Positions 1 to 6,779 of a stretch of 12,396 nucleotides of DNA are shown here, piece by piece. The position numbers and the translations under genes are program-made. Under the pieces are notes generated by a model that was not told where the DNA came from, did no database searches, and saw nothing but the letters and a program-made list of their open reading frames with translations. Every line of letters starts with the position of its first letter. The first letter of the stretch is position 1. The DNA comes from Clostridiales bacterium (GTDB taxonomy: Bacteria; Bacillota; Clostridia; Oscillospirales; CAG-272), in the NCBI GenBank assembly GCA_012511425.1, contig JAAZGC010000165.1, positions 1-12,396 of the forward strand, written 5' to 3'.

Positions 1-110
1 ATGACAAAACCGCTGTCGGTTTTTACAGGACCGAAGCAGCCGTTTACATATGACAGCTCAACCGAAACGCCGCCGGCGGGCAGTTCATAATTTCCGTGCA
101 ACGTTTTCAC
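1..110 (-). CDS. 5' end of an unidentified leftward gene, cut by window edge
   Basis: An open frame on the minus strand starts with GTG at 110-108 and stays open to the window edge, giving 36 complete codons that begin MKTLHGNYELPAGGVSVEL. The start is chosen because a good Shine-Dalgarno (AAAGGAG, 121-127) lies 10 nt upstream and a well-formed promoter lies at 148-176. The nearby TTG frame meets a stop after nine codons. The visible residues alternate hydrophobic and polar, as in beta strands, and carry no signal peptide or recognisable motif, so no function is assigned. Its divergent placement beside a glycosidase-like gene suggests, by context only, a part in carbohydrate use. GTG as start is inferred; the body of the gene is out of view. 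Confidence 0.6.
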   Translation of the reverse strand, partial: MKTLHGNYELPAGGVSVELSYVNGCFGPVKTDSGFV

Positions 111-147
111 ACAAATCTGACTCCTTTATGATATGTTATCCTAATTT

Positions 148-176
148 ATTATACCACAAAAACAGCCGAAATGCAA
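148..176 (-). promoter_or_regulatory. Sigma-A promoter for the leftward truncated gene
   Basis: On the minus strand there is TTGCAT (176-171), a 17-nt spacer and TATAAT (153-148), preceded by TGTGG. The expected transcription start near 141 gives a leader of about 30 nt before the GTG at 110. The -10 region is the same TGTGGTATAAT string as in the isomerase promoter at 12007-12035, but here only one half of that palindrome is present. Confidence 0.65.
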
Positions 177-191
177 AGGCGGCAGAAACAG

Positions 192-227
192 AATACGGTT
201 CTTCGTTTTTTCATGATACTCCGTATT
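192..227. repeat. Inverted repeat between two divergent promoters
   Basis: AATACGG (192-198) and CCGTATT (221-227) are exact 7-nt inverted copies 22 nt apart. They lie between the leftward promoter and the rightward promoter, a common place for a regulator site. Seven-nt arms can occur by chance in an A+T-rich spacer, so this is only a candidate operator. Confidence 0.3.
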
Positions 228-271
228 TTAAAACTCACCCCCCTCTTTTTCGACTTTTTTCGTCTTTCCTC

Positions 272-300
272 TTGCCAAACCGCTCTAAATGTGGTATCAT
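272..300 (+). promoter_or_regulatory. Sigma-A promoter for the glycosidase-like gene
   Basis: TTGCCA (272-277), a 17-nt spacer and TATCAT (295-300) form a promoter whose start site would fall near 307, about 40 nt before the ATG at 347. The -10 is preceded by TGTGG, giving TGTGGTATCAT. This matches eight of ten positions of the left arm of the palindrome at 11998-12020, while the right arm is poorly kept. Confidence 0.6.
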
Positions 301-332
301 ATCGACAGAGAAATATAATGTGGGCAGACGCC

Positions 333-338
333 CGGAGG
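333..338 (+). promoter_or_regulatory. Ribosome binding site that sets the glycosidase start
   Basis: CGGAGG lies 8 nt before the ATG at 347. Together with the promoter at 272-300 it rules out the in-frame upstream start at position 50, which precedes the promoter. Confidence 0.75.
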
Positions 339-346
339 TATATATC

Positions 347-1582
347 ATGGCACAGAGAAAAACACGCTTCGACAGACGCCGGTTCAATATCGGCACCTAC
401 TGCATCGCCGAATACGCCCGCGAAGACCGGCATGTCCGCGAGATGAAAGAATGCGGCATCGACTTTCTGACTGCCGCTCCTTACGACAAAAAGCTGCTTG
501 ACAACTGCGAGAAATACGGCATAGGAGTTGTCGCGACCGGAGTTATCCCCGGCTGGTGGGGCGGCGACGGGCAGAACGCCGGTAAATTTGAAAGCGCCGT
601 TCCGCTTGAAAAGGTCAAGGAAGCCGCCGACAGGTATGTAGACCATCCCGCCGTTCGGGGCATTGACGTCGGCGATGAGCCGTCCGCACTTGACTACGCC
701 CATTACGGAAGGCTGATAAGCTATGCCGAGACTTTATTCCCGAACAAGCTCATTTATTTGAACCTGTATCCCAACTACGCATCGGTAGCCGAAAACACCG
801 ATAATCAGGTGAATTCTCAGCTCGGTACCGCAACATATCAGGAATATATCGACAAATACGTCGCGCTTGTCAACACCGACTACATCTGCCTTGACAACTA
901 CGAATTCGCTGCCGGAGAGCTGAAGCTTTACGACAATCTGCGGATCGTCGCCAACGCCTGCCGCGATTCGAAGCGGGATTTCTGGATAGTCCTGCAGGTG
1001 AATTCGAACAATCCCGACGTATGGCTGACGACCGACAACCTGCGGCATCAGGCGTTTTCTTCGATGGCTTTCGGCGCGGTTTCAATCAACTGGGCCTGCT
1101 GGACTGCCGGCTGGTGGCACAATCAGGTGCTTGACAAAGAGGGCGAGAAAACCGAGCAGTATGATAAGCTCAAAACCGTGAACATGGAAATCCGCAAGCT
1201 TGAGCCGGTTTACATGGCTTACAAAAACATCTCCGCGCATTTTGCCGGCAAAACTACCGACGCCGTCGCCGGAAGCGGAGTACTCTGCGTTCCGGTATGG
1301 GCAAACGAAATCTTCGCCAACGTAAAGCCGAGCGACGGGGAAACTCTCGCCGTCGGATACATGAACAAGCGCGAAGGCCGCGGTCATGCGCTCTTCCTCG
1401 CCGATGTCACCGACCGCAACGGCGGGGACAAGAACAGATCGTTATCCTTCATGGTAAATCCCGGATACAAGGTGAAGGCTTATCACAGCGGAGAAGAATT
1501 TGAACTTAAGTATGAAAACGGCGTTTACGAAACCGAAATCACCCCCTGCGGCGCCGTGATGATTACGGCGGAAAAAGAATAA
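347..1582 (+). CDS. Putative TIM-barrel glycoside hydrolase (clan GH-A-like)
   Basis: This encodes a 411-residue protein without signal peptide or membrane segment, so probably cytoplasmic. Residues about 12-290 read as a (beta/alpha)8 barrel: an early FNIGTYC strand, VVATGVIPGWWG near 61-73, RGIDVGDEP at 104-112, YICLDNYEF at 179-187, FWIVLQVNS at 212-220 and the tryptophan-rich INWACWTAGWW at 247-257. The DEP motif places Glu111 where clan GH-A glycosidases keep the acid/base at the end of strand 4. Residues about 295-411 look like a C-terminal beta-sandwich as in many GH42-like enzymes. A glutamate nucleophile on strand 7 is not evident; Gln217 lies in that region. The gene has its own promoter and terminator and lies next to a ruined sugar-binding protein gene, which fits intracellular breakdown of an imported oligosaccharide. 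The fold assignment is moderately sure; substrate and exact family are unknown. Confidence 0.65.
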   Translation: MAQRKTRFDRRRFNIGTYCIAEYAREDRHVREMKECGIDFLTAAPYDKKLLDNCEKYGIGVVATGVIPGWWGGDGQNAGKFESAVPLEKVKEAADRYVDHPAVRGIDVGDEPSALDYAHYGRLISYAETLFPNKLIYLNLYPNYASVAENTDNQVNSQLGTATYQEYIDKYVALVNTDYICLDNYEFAAGELKLYDNLRIVANACRDSKRDFWIVLQVNSNNPDVWLTTDNLRHQAFSSMAFGAVSINWACWTAGWWHNQVLDKEGEKTEQYDKLKTVNMEIRKLEPVYMAYKNISAHFAGKTTDAVAGSGVLCVPVWANEIFANVKPSDGETLAVGYMNKREGRGHALFLADVTDRNGGDKNRSLSFMVNPGYKVKAYHSGEEFELKYENGVYETEITPCGAVMITAEKE

Positions 1583-1597
1583 GCATATAAGAAAAAC

Positions 1598-1640
1598 TGC
1601 ACCCGTGAGGTTTAGATGACTTCACGGGTGCATATTCTTT
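1598..1640. terminator. Rho-independent terminator, possibly bidirectional
   Basis: TGCACCCGTGA (1598-1608) pairs perfectly with TCACGGGTGCA (1622-1632), an 11-bp stem with a 13-nt loop that a G.T and a G-C pair may tighten further. TATTCTTTT follows on the plus strand, and GTTTTTCTT follows on the minus strand. It lies 15 nt after the glycosidase stop, so it ends that gene and could also stop transcripts from the minus-strand pseudogene. Confidence 0.8.
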
Positions 1641-1690
1641 TAAGATTAATTTAAAATTTCAATAAGTTCACAAAACACAAGGGCTGCTGA

Positions 1691-2614
1691 TTATCCGCCG
1701 TATTTCTCCAGGATTGCCTCGCATACTCCGTTATAATAATCGATAGCTCTGGACTCTTCCGCCGCATAGAAGGAGGCAAAATCGCCTTGTTTGAAGTTTA
1801 CGACTTCATACATGGCATTCTGCATCGTATTGTATCCTTCCGCATAATTCAAGCCGAAATCGTATACAACATTCGAGTATATTATGTCGAGAACGCGTAC
1901 TATGTCATCATCACGAGCTATCTTGCCGGTCAGCATGATATCATACCACGCCGGGACGGTGGTTTCCATGCTGTAATATGACAGAAGCTCGGTAACATAG
2001 CCGGCAAGATCTTTATCCGCGCCGCGCGGCACGCACATAAGACCGCCCCAGTCGAGAGAGAGATAATTTTCCTGCTGTTCATCGTATTTCGGTAAAGGAA
2101 GTATACCGAAATCGATCTCGGTCTCGCGGTAGTTCGGAAGCGAGACTTGCGACGCCGCCCACGCAGTGAACCAGCACCAGCTGATAAGCGTCGTCACCCG
2201 CCATGACCGACTTTGAGATCTTTGGCTCGATTTGAGAGATGGTGCCGAGGTCGGTCATATGCAGACTTACATTTGCCTTTTCCTCACAAAGCAAGGTTCG
2301 GCGGGTAAACCGCGTCGTTTACGGTGTCGCCGGACTCCTCTTCGGAAATTATATAACCGTTGTAAAGAGCCCAGTTGATATAGACTATGGTGAAATCCGC
2401 TCCGTTGAAGTCGCGGTTTTCAAGAGTCAGCAAAGAAGCAGGATCGACAGTCGTCTCTTCGGCAGAAGTTTCAGCGTCATCACCGACGGCCGGCGCTTCC
2501 CCGGTTATCTCCCCCGCTATCATCCGGCTTCTGCGCCGAACATGCTGCGGAAGCTGACAGAACAAGCAGAAAAAGCAGAAAAAGCAATAAGGCTGCCACA
2601 AGTCTTGTGAACAT
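1691..2614 (-). pseudogene. Broken ABC sugar-transporter solute-binding lipoprotein
   Basis: Three minus-strand frames join into one damaged gene. It starts at ATG 2614 with a Shine-Dalgarno (AAGGTG) 6-7 nt upstream. The first frame encodes a hydrophobic signal (MFTRLVAALLLFLLF) with a lipobox-like SASAAC, Cys25. It then fails at a G5 run (plus-strand C5, 2511-2515); dropping one G restores a linker and the segment NRDFNGADFTIVYINW to VNDAVY. A second +1-type shift lies near 2285-2292, giving EEKANVSLHMTD and KSVMAGDDAYQLVLVHC. At about 2130-2165 the frame changes again, straight to YRETEIDFGILPLPKYDEQQ and an intact C-terminus. Intact relatives usually have roughly 200 more residues between these last two blocks, so a large internal deletion is inferred. 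Total length is 924 nt against a usual 1.4-1.7 kb. A lone TATAAT (2639-2634) upstream has only a weak -35. No permease genes are nearby. It would have bound a sugar outside the membrane. Confidence 0.8.
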
Positions 2615-2689
2615 TTTAATCACCTTTTTTAAAATTATATTGTCAATAATTGCACAGTCGATTAACGCTGAAAATCCGGCAGTTTGCCA

Positions 2690-4135
2690 TTAATAGCTCT
2701 TTCCCCAGAGCACCATCTGCTTTGCCGGCTTGCCGCAGCAGACGCAGGTGTCGGAAATTCTCTCCTGATCAAAGGGGATACAGCGGCTGGCGACGCCGGT
2801 TTCTTCTTTTACCTTATCTTCGCATTCGGGATCGCCGCACCACATGGCTTTGATGAATCCGTCGCCGTGTGCTTCGAGCGATGCGCGAATCTCTTCAAGC
2901 GTTGTGCAGGAATGGGTGCGCTGCTCCCGGTTGGCGAGCGCCTTTTCGTAAAGCCCGGTGCGGACGGCTTCGAGCGCCTTTCCGACTTCCGATTCGAGGT
3001 CGTCGAGCGAGACAACCTTTTTCGAGCGGTCGAGGCGGGAAACGAGTACGCACTGATTTGCTTCGAGGTCGCGGGGACCTATCTCGAGGCGGAGCGGAAC
3101 GCCCTTCATCTCGTATTCGCTGAACTTCCAGCCGGCGCTGTTATCCGAGTCGTCGAGCTTGACGCGGAAATGCGACGAAAGACGGTCGGAAACAGCCGCG
3201 GCGGCTTCGCTGACCCCCGCTTTATGGGAGGCTATCGGGATCACGACTATCTGTATCGGCGCGACGGCGGGCGGCAGGACAAGTCCGGAATCGTCGCCGT
3301 GAGTCATTATGATGCCGCCGATCATGCGTGTGGTGGAACCCCAGGAAGTCTGGAAGGGGTGAACCAGCTTATTTTCGCTGTCGGTGTATTGGATTTCGAA
3401 AGCGCGGGCGAAACCGTCGCCGAAATAATGGGAGGTGGCTGCCTGGAGCGACTTGCCGTCGTGCATCATCGCTTCGATGCAGTAGGTGCGCTCGGCTCCG
3501 GCGAATTTGTCGCTGTCGGTCTTGCGGCCGCGGATGACCGGGACGGCGAGGTCATGCTCATGGAAATCGGCGTAGATATTGAGCATCTGCTCTGTTTCTG
3601 CAATCGCTTCCTCGGCGGTGGCGTGCATTGTGTGTCCCTCCTGCCAGAGGAATTCGCGGGTACGCAGGAAGGGGCGGGTGTTCTTCTCCCAGCGGACGAC
3701 CGAGCACCACTGGTTATACAGCTTCGGCAGGTCGCGGTAGGATTTGATGATATGCTGAAAATGCTCGCAGAAGAGCGTCTCCGACGTCGGGCGGACGCAG
3801 AGCCGTTCGGTCAGTTCCTCGTCGCCGCCGTATGTGACCCATGCGACTTCGGGGGCGAAGCCCTCGACATGATCCTTCTCCTTCTGGAGCAGCGACTCGG
3901 GGATAAAGAGAGGCATATACACATTTTCGTGGCCGGTCTTTTTGAATTCCCCGTCAAGTATGCTCTGGATTTTTTCCCAGATGGCGTATCCGTAGGGGGT
4001 GTATACCATGCAGCCCTTTACCGAGCTGTAATCGCAAAGATCCGCCTTTTTGACAACGTCGGTATACCACTGTGCGAAATCTGTATCCATCGGGGTTATC
4101 GCTTCGACTAACTTCTTGTCTTTTTCCTTTGACAT
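2690..4135 (-). CDS. proS: Prolyl-tRNA synthetase, archaeal/eukaryotic-type short form
   Basis: This class II synthetase of 481 residues charges tRNA-Pro with proline in the cytoplasm. The catalytic core covers about 15-290: TPYGYAIWEKI near 45-56, VRPTSET at 114-120, motif 2 RWEKNTRPFLRTREFLWQEG at 148-167 and motif 3 GSTTRMIGGIIMTHGDD at 266-282. The anticodon-binding domain (about 295-395) opens with APIQIVVIPI. The C-terminal domain holds Cys433, Cys438, Cys464 and Cys467, a probable zinc site, and the chain ends in Tyr481; a terminal tyrosine and zinc domain are known from the Thermus thermophilus enzyme. The long bacterial form has an editing insertion between motifs 2 and 3, which is missing here. 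The start has a GGAG site 10 nt upstream. It follows ftsH after 25 nt, so it is probably the last gene of the operon. No clear terminator is seen in the 75 nt after the stop. Confidence 0.96.
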   Translation of the reverse strand: MSKEKDKKLVEAITPMDTDFAQWYTDVVKKADLCDYSSVKGCMVYTPYGYAIWEKIQSILDGEFKKTGHENVYMPLFIPESLLQKEKDHVEGFAPEVAWVTYGGDEELTERLCVRPTSETLFCEHFQHIIKSYRDLPKLYNQWCSVVRWEKNTRPFLRTREFLWQEGHTMHATAEEAIAETEQMLNIYADFHEHDLAVPVIRGRKTDSDKFAGAERTYCIEAMMHDGKSLQAATSHYFGDGFARAFEIQYTDSENKLVHPFQTSWGSTTRMIGGIIMTHGDDSGLVLPPAVAPIQIVVIPIASHKAGVSEAAAAVSDRLSSHFRVKLDDSDNSAGWKFSEYEMKGVPLRLEIGPRDLEANQCVLVSRLDRSKKVVSLDDLESEVGKALEAVRTGLYEKALANREQRTHSCTTLEEIRASLEAHGDGFIKAMWCGDPECEDKVKEETGVASRCIPFDQERISDTCVCCGKPAKQMVLWGKSY

Positions 4136-4160
4136 TTGAATATATCTCCGAATTTATTTA

Positions 4161-6164
4161 TCAGTCTTTTCTTTCATAGCCGGCCATCCTCGCTCGGTGC
4201 TCTTCCTCGGCGCGGCGCTTGTCTTCTTCGACTATCCGCTTATGCTCCTCCGCGTCGCGGCGGCGGATCATTTCCTCCTCCTGAGCCATGAGGCGGCGGC
4301 GCTCGGCGTCGAGTTCCTCAAGCTCCTCGAAGGTTGGGGCGGGGTCATCTTCCATCGCGCGGCGGAACTGCTCTTCGACCATCAGCTCGTTTTTCATCAA
4401 AAAGGCGGAGATGTATTCGAGCTTGTCGTCGTTTTCGATGAGTATCCGGCGGGCGGTTTCATAGGCGTCGGTTATTATCCGCTTGATCTCGGCGTCGATC
4501 AGCGCTGCGGTTTCCTCGGAATAGTTGCGGGCGGTGTTCAGGTCGCGGCCGAGGAAAACCTCGTCGTTGGTGTGCTCCGAACCGTAAACCACCGGACCGA
4601 GGGTGTCGGACATGCCGTATTTCATCACCATGCTGCGGGCAAGGCGGGTAGCACGGCCGATGTCGTTGGACGCGCCGGTCGAGATATCCCCCATCTTAAG
4701 CGATTCGGCAACCCGGCCGCCCATGAGGGTGATAATCTCGTTTTCGATATCTAAGCGGGACTGGTAGTTCTTGTCTTCAATCGGCAGGCTCATGGTGTAG
4801 CCGCCGGCGAGACCGCTGGGGATGACGCTTATGCGGTGAACCGGCTTGTCCGGCTGGCGGAATTTCGTTACTATCGCGTGGCCCGCTTCGTGATATGAGG
4901 TGAGCTTTCTTTCCTTTTCGGAAATGACCTTCGATTTCTTTTCCGGACCGACGACCACCTTTAAGGCGGCTTCGTCGAGGTCGGTGTTTCCTATCTTCTG
5001 CTTGCCTTTGCGGGCGGCGAGCAGCGCGGCTTCGTTCAGCAGGTTTGCAAGGTCGGCGCCGGTGAATCCGACGGTCGATCTTGCGAGGGTGTTGAAGTCG
5101 ACATCATCTTCAAACGGCTTGCCTGCCGCGTGGACCTTGATTATTTCTTCCCTTCCGTTGATATCCGGGTATCCGACCATCACCTGACGGTCGAAACGGC
5201 CGGGACGCAGCAGAGCGGGGTCAAGGATATCGGGGCGGTTTGTTGCGGCTATGACGATAACGCCGTCGTTTGAGCCGAATCCGTCCATCTCGACCAGAAG
5301 CTGGTTCAGAGTCTGTTCGCGCTCGTCGTGTCCGCCGCCCAGACCCGCGCCGCGGTGGCGTCCGACGGCGTCGATTTCGTCAATAAAGACAATCGATGCG
5401 GGATTCTTCTTCGCGGTTTCAAAAAGGTCTCTTACCCTCGATGCGCCGACGCCGACATACATTTCGACGAAATCGGAGCCTGAGATCGAGTAGAACGGCA
5501 CTCCGGCTTCTCCGGCGACGGCTTTGGCAAGCAGGGTCTTACCGGTGCCGGGAGGGCCGACAAGCAGGATTCCGTGCGGTATCTTTGCGCCCAGTTTGGT
5601 GAAGCGGGCGGGATCGCGAAGGAAATCTACGACCTCGCGGAGCTCGTTTTTCTCTTCGTCGCATCCGGCGACATCCTTGAAGTAGACTTTGCGCTTCTCC
5701 TCGGAACCCAATTTCGTCCGCGCCTTGCCGAAGGTGTTCAGTCTTCCGCCGCCGCGGCCGGTCGCCTGATTCATCACGTAAATCCAGAGCGCTATCATCA
5801 GCACGACGATGATTATATAGGGTATCAGCGACACCCACCAGGGGATTTCCACCGGAGCCGGCATATCGTAATCGGTTATTATGCCCTTTTCGTACTGCTC
5901 GGCTATTAGATCGTTGAGATCGCTGTAAAACAGCTCGAGCGAGCGCAGCTTATACAGGACGACTTTCCCGTCCTGCGTGACCATTGTGAGGTTGTTCCGG
6001 TCGTCGATCTCGAATACCTTGACTTCCTCGTTTTTGAACATCGATATGACGTCGCTGTAGATTATCCTGTCGGAAGCGGTGCGGTTGAACAGCGCAGTCG
6101 CCGCGACGAGTATCACGATTATCAGAACGGCATAAAAAATAAAAATCTTGTAACTGTTTTTCAT
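4161..6164 (-). CDS. ftsH: ATP-dependent zinc metalloprotease FtsH
   Basis: This 667-residue membrane-anchored AAA+ protease works as a hexamer, pulling out and degrading damaged membrane proteins and short-lived regulators. Order of parts: membrane helix about 7-25, outside domain about 27-108, second helix about 110-131, Walker A GPPGTGKT at 203-210, pore loop MYVGVG at 235-240, Walker B IVFIDE at 258-263, second region of homology with arginine fingers Arg320 and Arg323, zinc motif HEAGH at 425-429, and Asp501 in TGASND as third zinc ligand. All key residues are present. The pore aromatic is Tyr236 where the commonest residue is Phe. The last ~60 residues are a highly charged, Glu/Arg-rich probable coiled coil. 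The start follows AAGGGA; hpt ends 48 nt upstream. The tilS-hpt-ftsH order is classical for Firmicutes. Confidence 0.98.
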   Translation of the reverse strand: MKNSYKIFIFYAVLIIVILVAATALFNRTASDRIIYSDVISMFKNEEVKVFEIDDRNNLTMVTQDGKVVLYKLRSLELFYSDLNDLIAEQYEKGIITDYDMPAPVEIPWWVSLIPYIIIVVLMIALWIYVMNQATGRGGGRLNTFGKARTKLGSEEKRKVYFKDVAGCDEEKNELREVVDFLRDPARFTKLGAKIPHGILLVGPPGTGKTLLAKAVAGEAGVPFYSISGSDFVEMYVGVGASRVRDLFETAKKNPASIVFIDEIDAVGRHRGAGLGGGHDEREQTLNQLLVEMDGFGSNDGVIVIAATNRPDILDPALLRPGRFDRQVMVGYPDINGREEIIKVHAAGKPFEDDVDFNTLARSTVGFTGADLANLLNEAALLAARKGKQKIGNTDLDEAALKVVVGPEKKSKVISEKERKLTSYHEAGHAIVTKFRQPDKPVHRISVIPSGLAGGYTMSLPIEDKNYQSRLDIENEIITLMGGRVAESLKMGDISTGASNDIGRATRLARSMVMKYGMSDTLGPVVYGSEHTNDEVFLGRDLNTARNYSEETAALIDAEIKRIITDAYETARRILIENDDKLEYISAFLMKNELMVEEQFRRAMEDDPAPTFEELEELDAERRRLMAQEEEMIRRRDAEEHKRIVEEDKRRAEEEHRARMAGYERKD

Positions 6165-6197
6165 AATTCCCTTGTGTTTTCGGGGGATTTTTTCCGA

Positions 6198-6211
6198 TCT
6201 GCCGCGGCAGA
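6198..6211 (-). repeat. Perfect 14-bp palindrome just after the hpt stop
   Basis: TCTGCCGCGGCAGA is a perfect palindrome that begins 1 nt after the hpt stop codon on the minus strand, in the 48-nt gap before ftsH. No T-run follows (the next bases are TCGGAAAAAA), so it is not a standard terminator. It could be a protein site or a small mRNA processing or stability element. Confidence 0.35.
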
Positions 6212-6212
6212 C

Positions 6213-6779
6213 TTACTTTTCATAAATATCTCGTCTGAGAATGCCGACATACGGCAGGGTACGGTATTTCTCCGCATAATCGAGGCCGTAGCCGACGACG
6301 AATTCGTCCGGGATAATTTTTCCCTTGTAATCCGGCTCGAAGTCGGTTTCGCGTCGGTCGGGCTTGTCGAGCAGTGTGACCGATCTTACGCTGCGCGCTC
6401 CCTTGAGCCTCAGATAGTCGGCAAGGTAGGCAAGCGTTCTGCCCGAGTCGATGATATCCTCGATGATGAGAATATCGGTTTCCGGCAGATCGCGGCGGAA
6501 GAGGTCGAGGATGATGTTGACGGAGCCGCCCGATTTCGCCGCCTGCCCGTAGGAACTGACCTTCATGAAGTCGATCTCCGCCGGAGTTTTGATATGCTTC
6601 ATCAGGTCGCCCATGAAGACCACCGAACCTTTCAGCACACCGAGCAGCAAAAGGTGATTTTTGCGGCCGTCGATATGGGCGTAATCGGCGTCTATCTCGG
6701 AGGCGATTCTGCGGACGATGGAATCGAGCTCTTCGGCATCTATGAGAATGCTTTCGATGTCGTTTGATAATTCGTTCAT
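6213..6779 (-). CDS. hpt: Hypoxanthine phosphoribosyltransferase
   Basis: The 188-residue product is a type I phosphoribosyltransferase for purine salvage: hypoxanthine or guanine plus PRPP gives IMP or GMP and pyrophosphate, in the cytoplasm. The PRPP-binding signature is LIIEDIIDSGRT at 104-115. Also visible are GVLKGS at 47-52 (pyrophosphate loop), SSYG at 75-78 in the mobile catalytic loop, and DEFVVGYGLDYAEKYRTLPY at 158-177, the base-binding C-terminal part. Length and motifs are normal for the family. Its ATG overlaps the tilS stop as ATGA (6776-6779), with only a weak GAAAG upstream, so translation is probably coupled to tilS. Neighbours tilS and ftsH are the usual ones in Firmicutes. 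Whether it also takes xanthine cannot be told. Confidence 0.96.
   Translation of the reverse strand: MNELSNDIESILIDAEELDSIVRRIASEIDADYAHIDGRKNHLLLLGVLKGSVVFMGDLMKHIKTPAEIDFMKVSSYGQAAKSGGSVNIILDLFRRDLPETDILIIEDIIDSGRTLAYLADYLRLKGARSVRSVTLLDKPDRRETDFEPDYKGKIIPDEFVVGYGLDYAEKYRTLPYVGILRRDIYEK

Noticed and set aside
1..90. 29-codon plus-strand ORF starting at the first base
   Set aside because: It is antisense to the leftward gene at 1-110, which has promoter and ribosome binding site; an ATG at the window edge can be chance.
50..346. 99-codon N-terminal extension of the glycosidase
   Set aside because: It begins upstream of the promoter at 272-300 and has no protein-like composition; the strong Shine-Dalgarno at 333-338 fixes the start at 347.
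4000..4075. GGTATACC-like strings resembling the operator inside proS
   Set aside because: They lie in codons for YTDVV and MVYTPYG of proS, lack the TGTGG arm and are not near a start.
2684..4111. Plus-strand open frame of 475 codons opposite proS
   Set aside because: It lies wholly antisense to a full-length, motif-complete prolyl-tRNA synthetase and has no ribosome binding site or family signature. Codon bias of the GC-rich proS explains the lack of stops.
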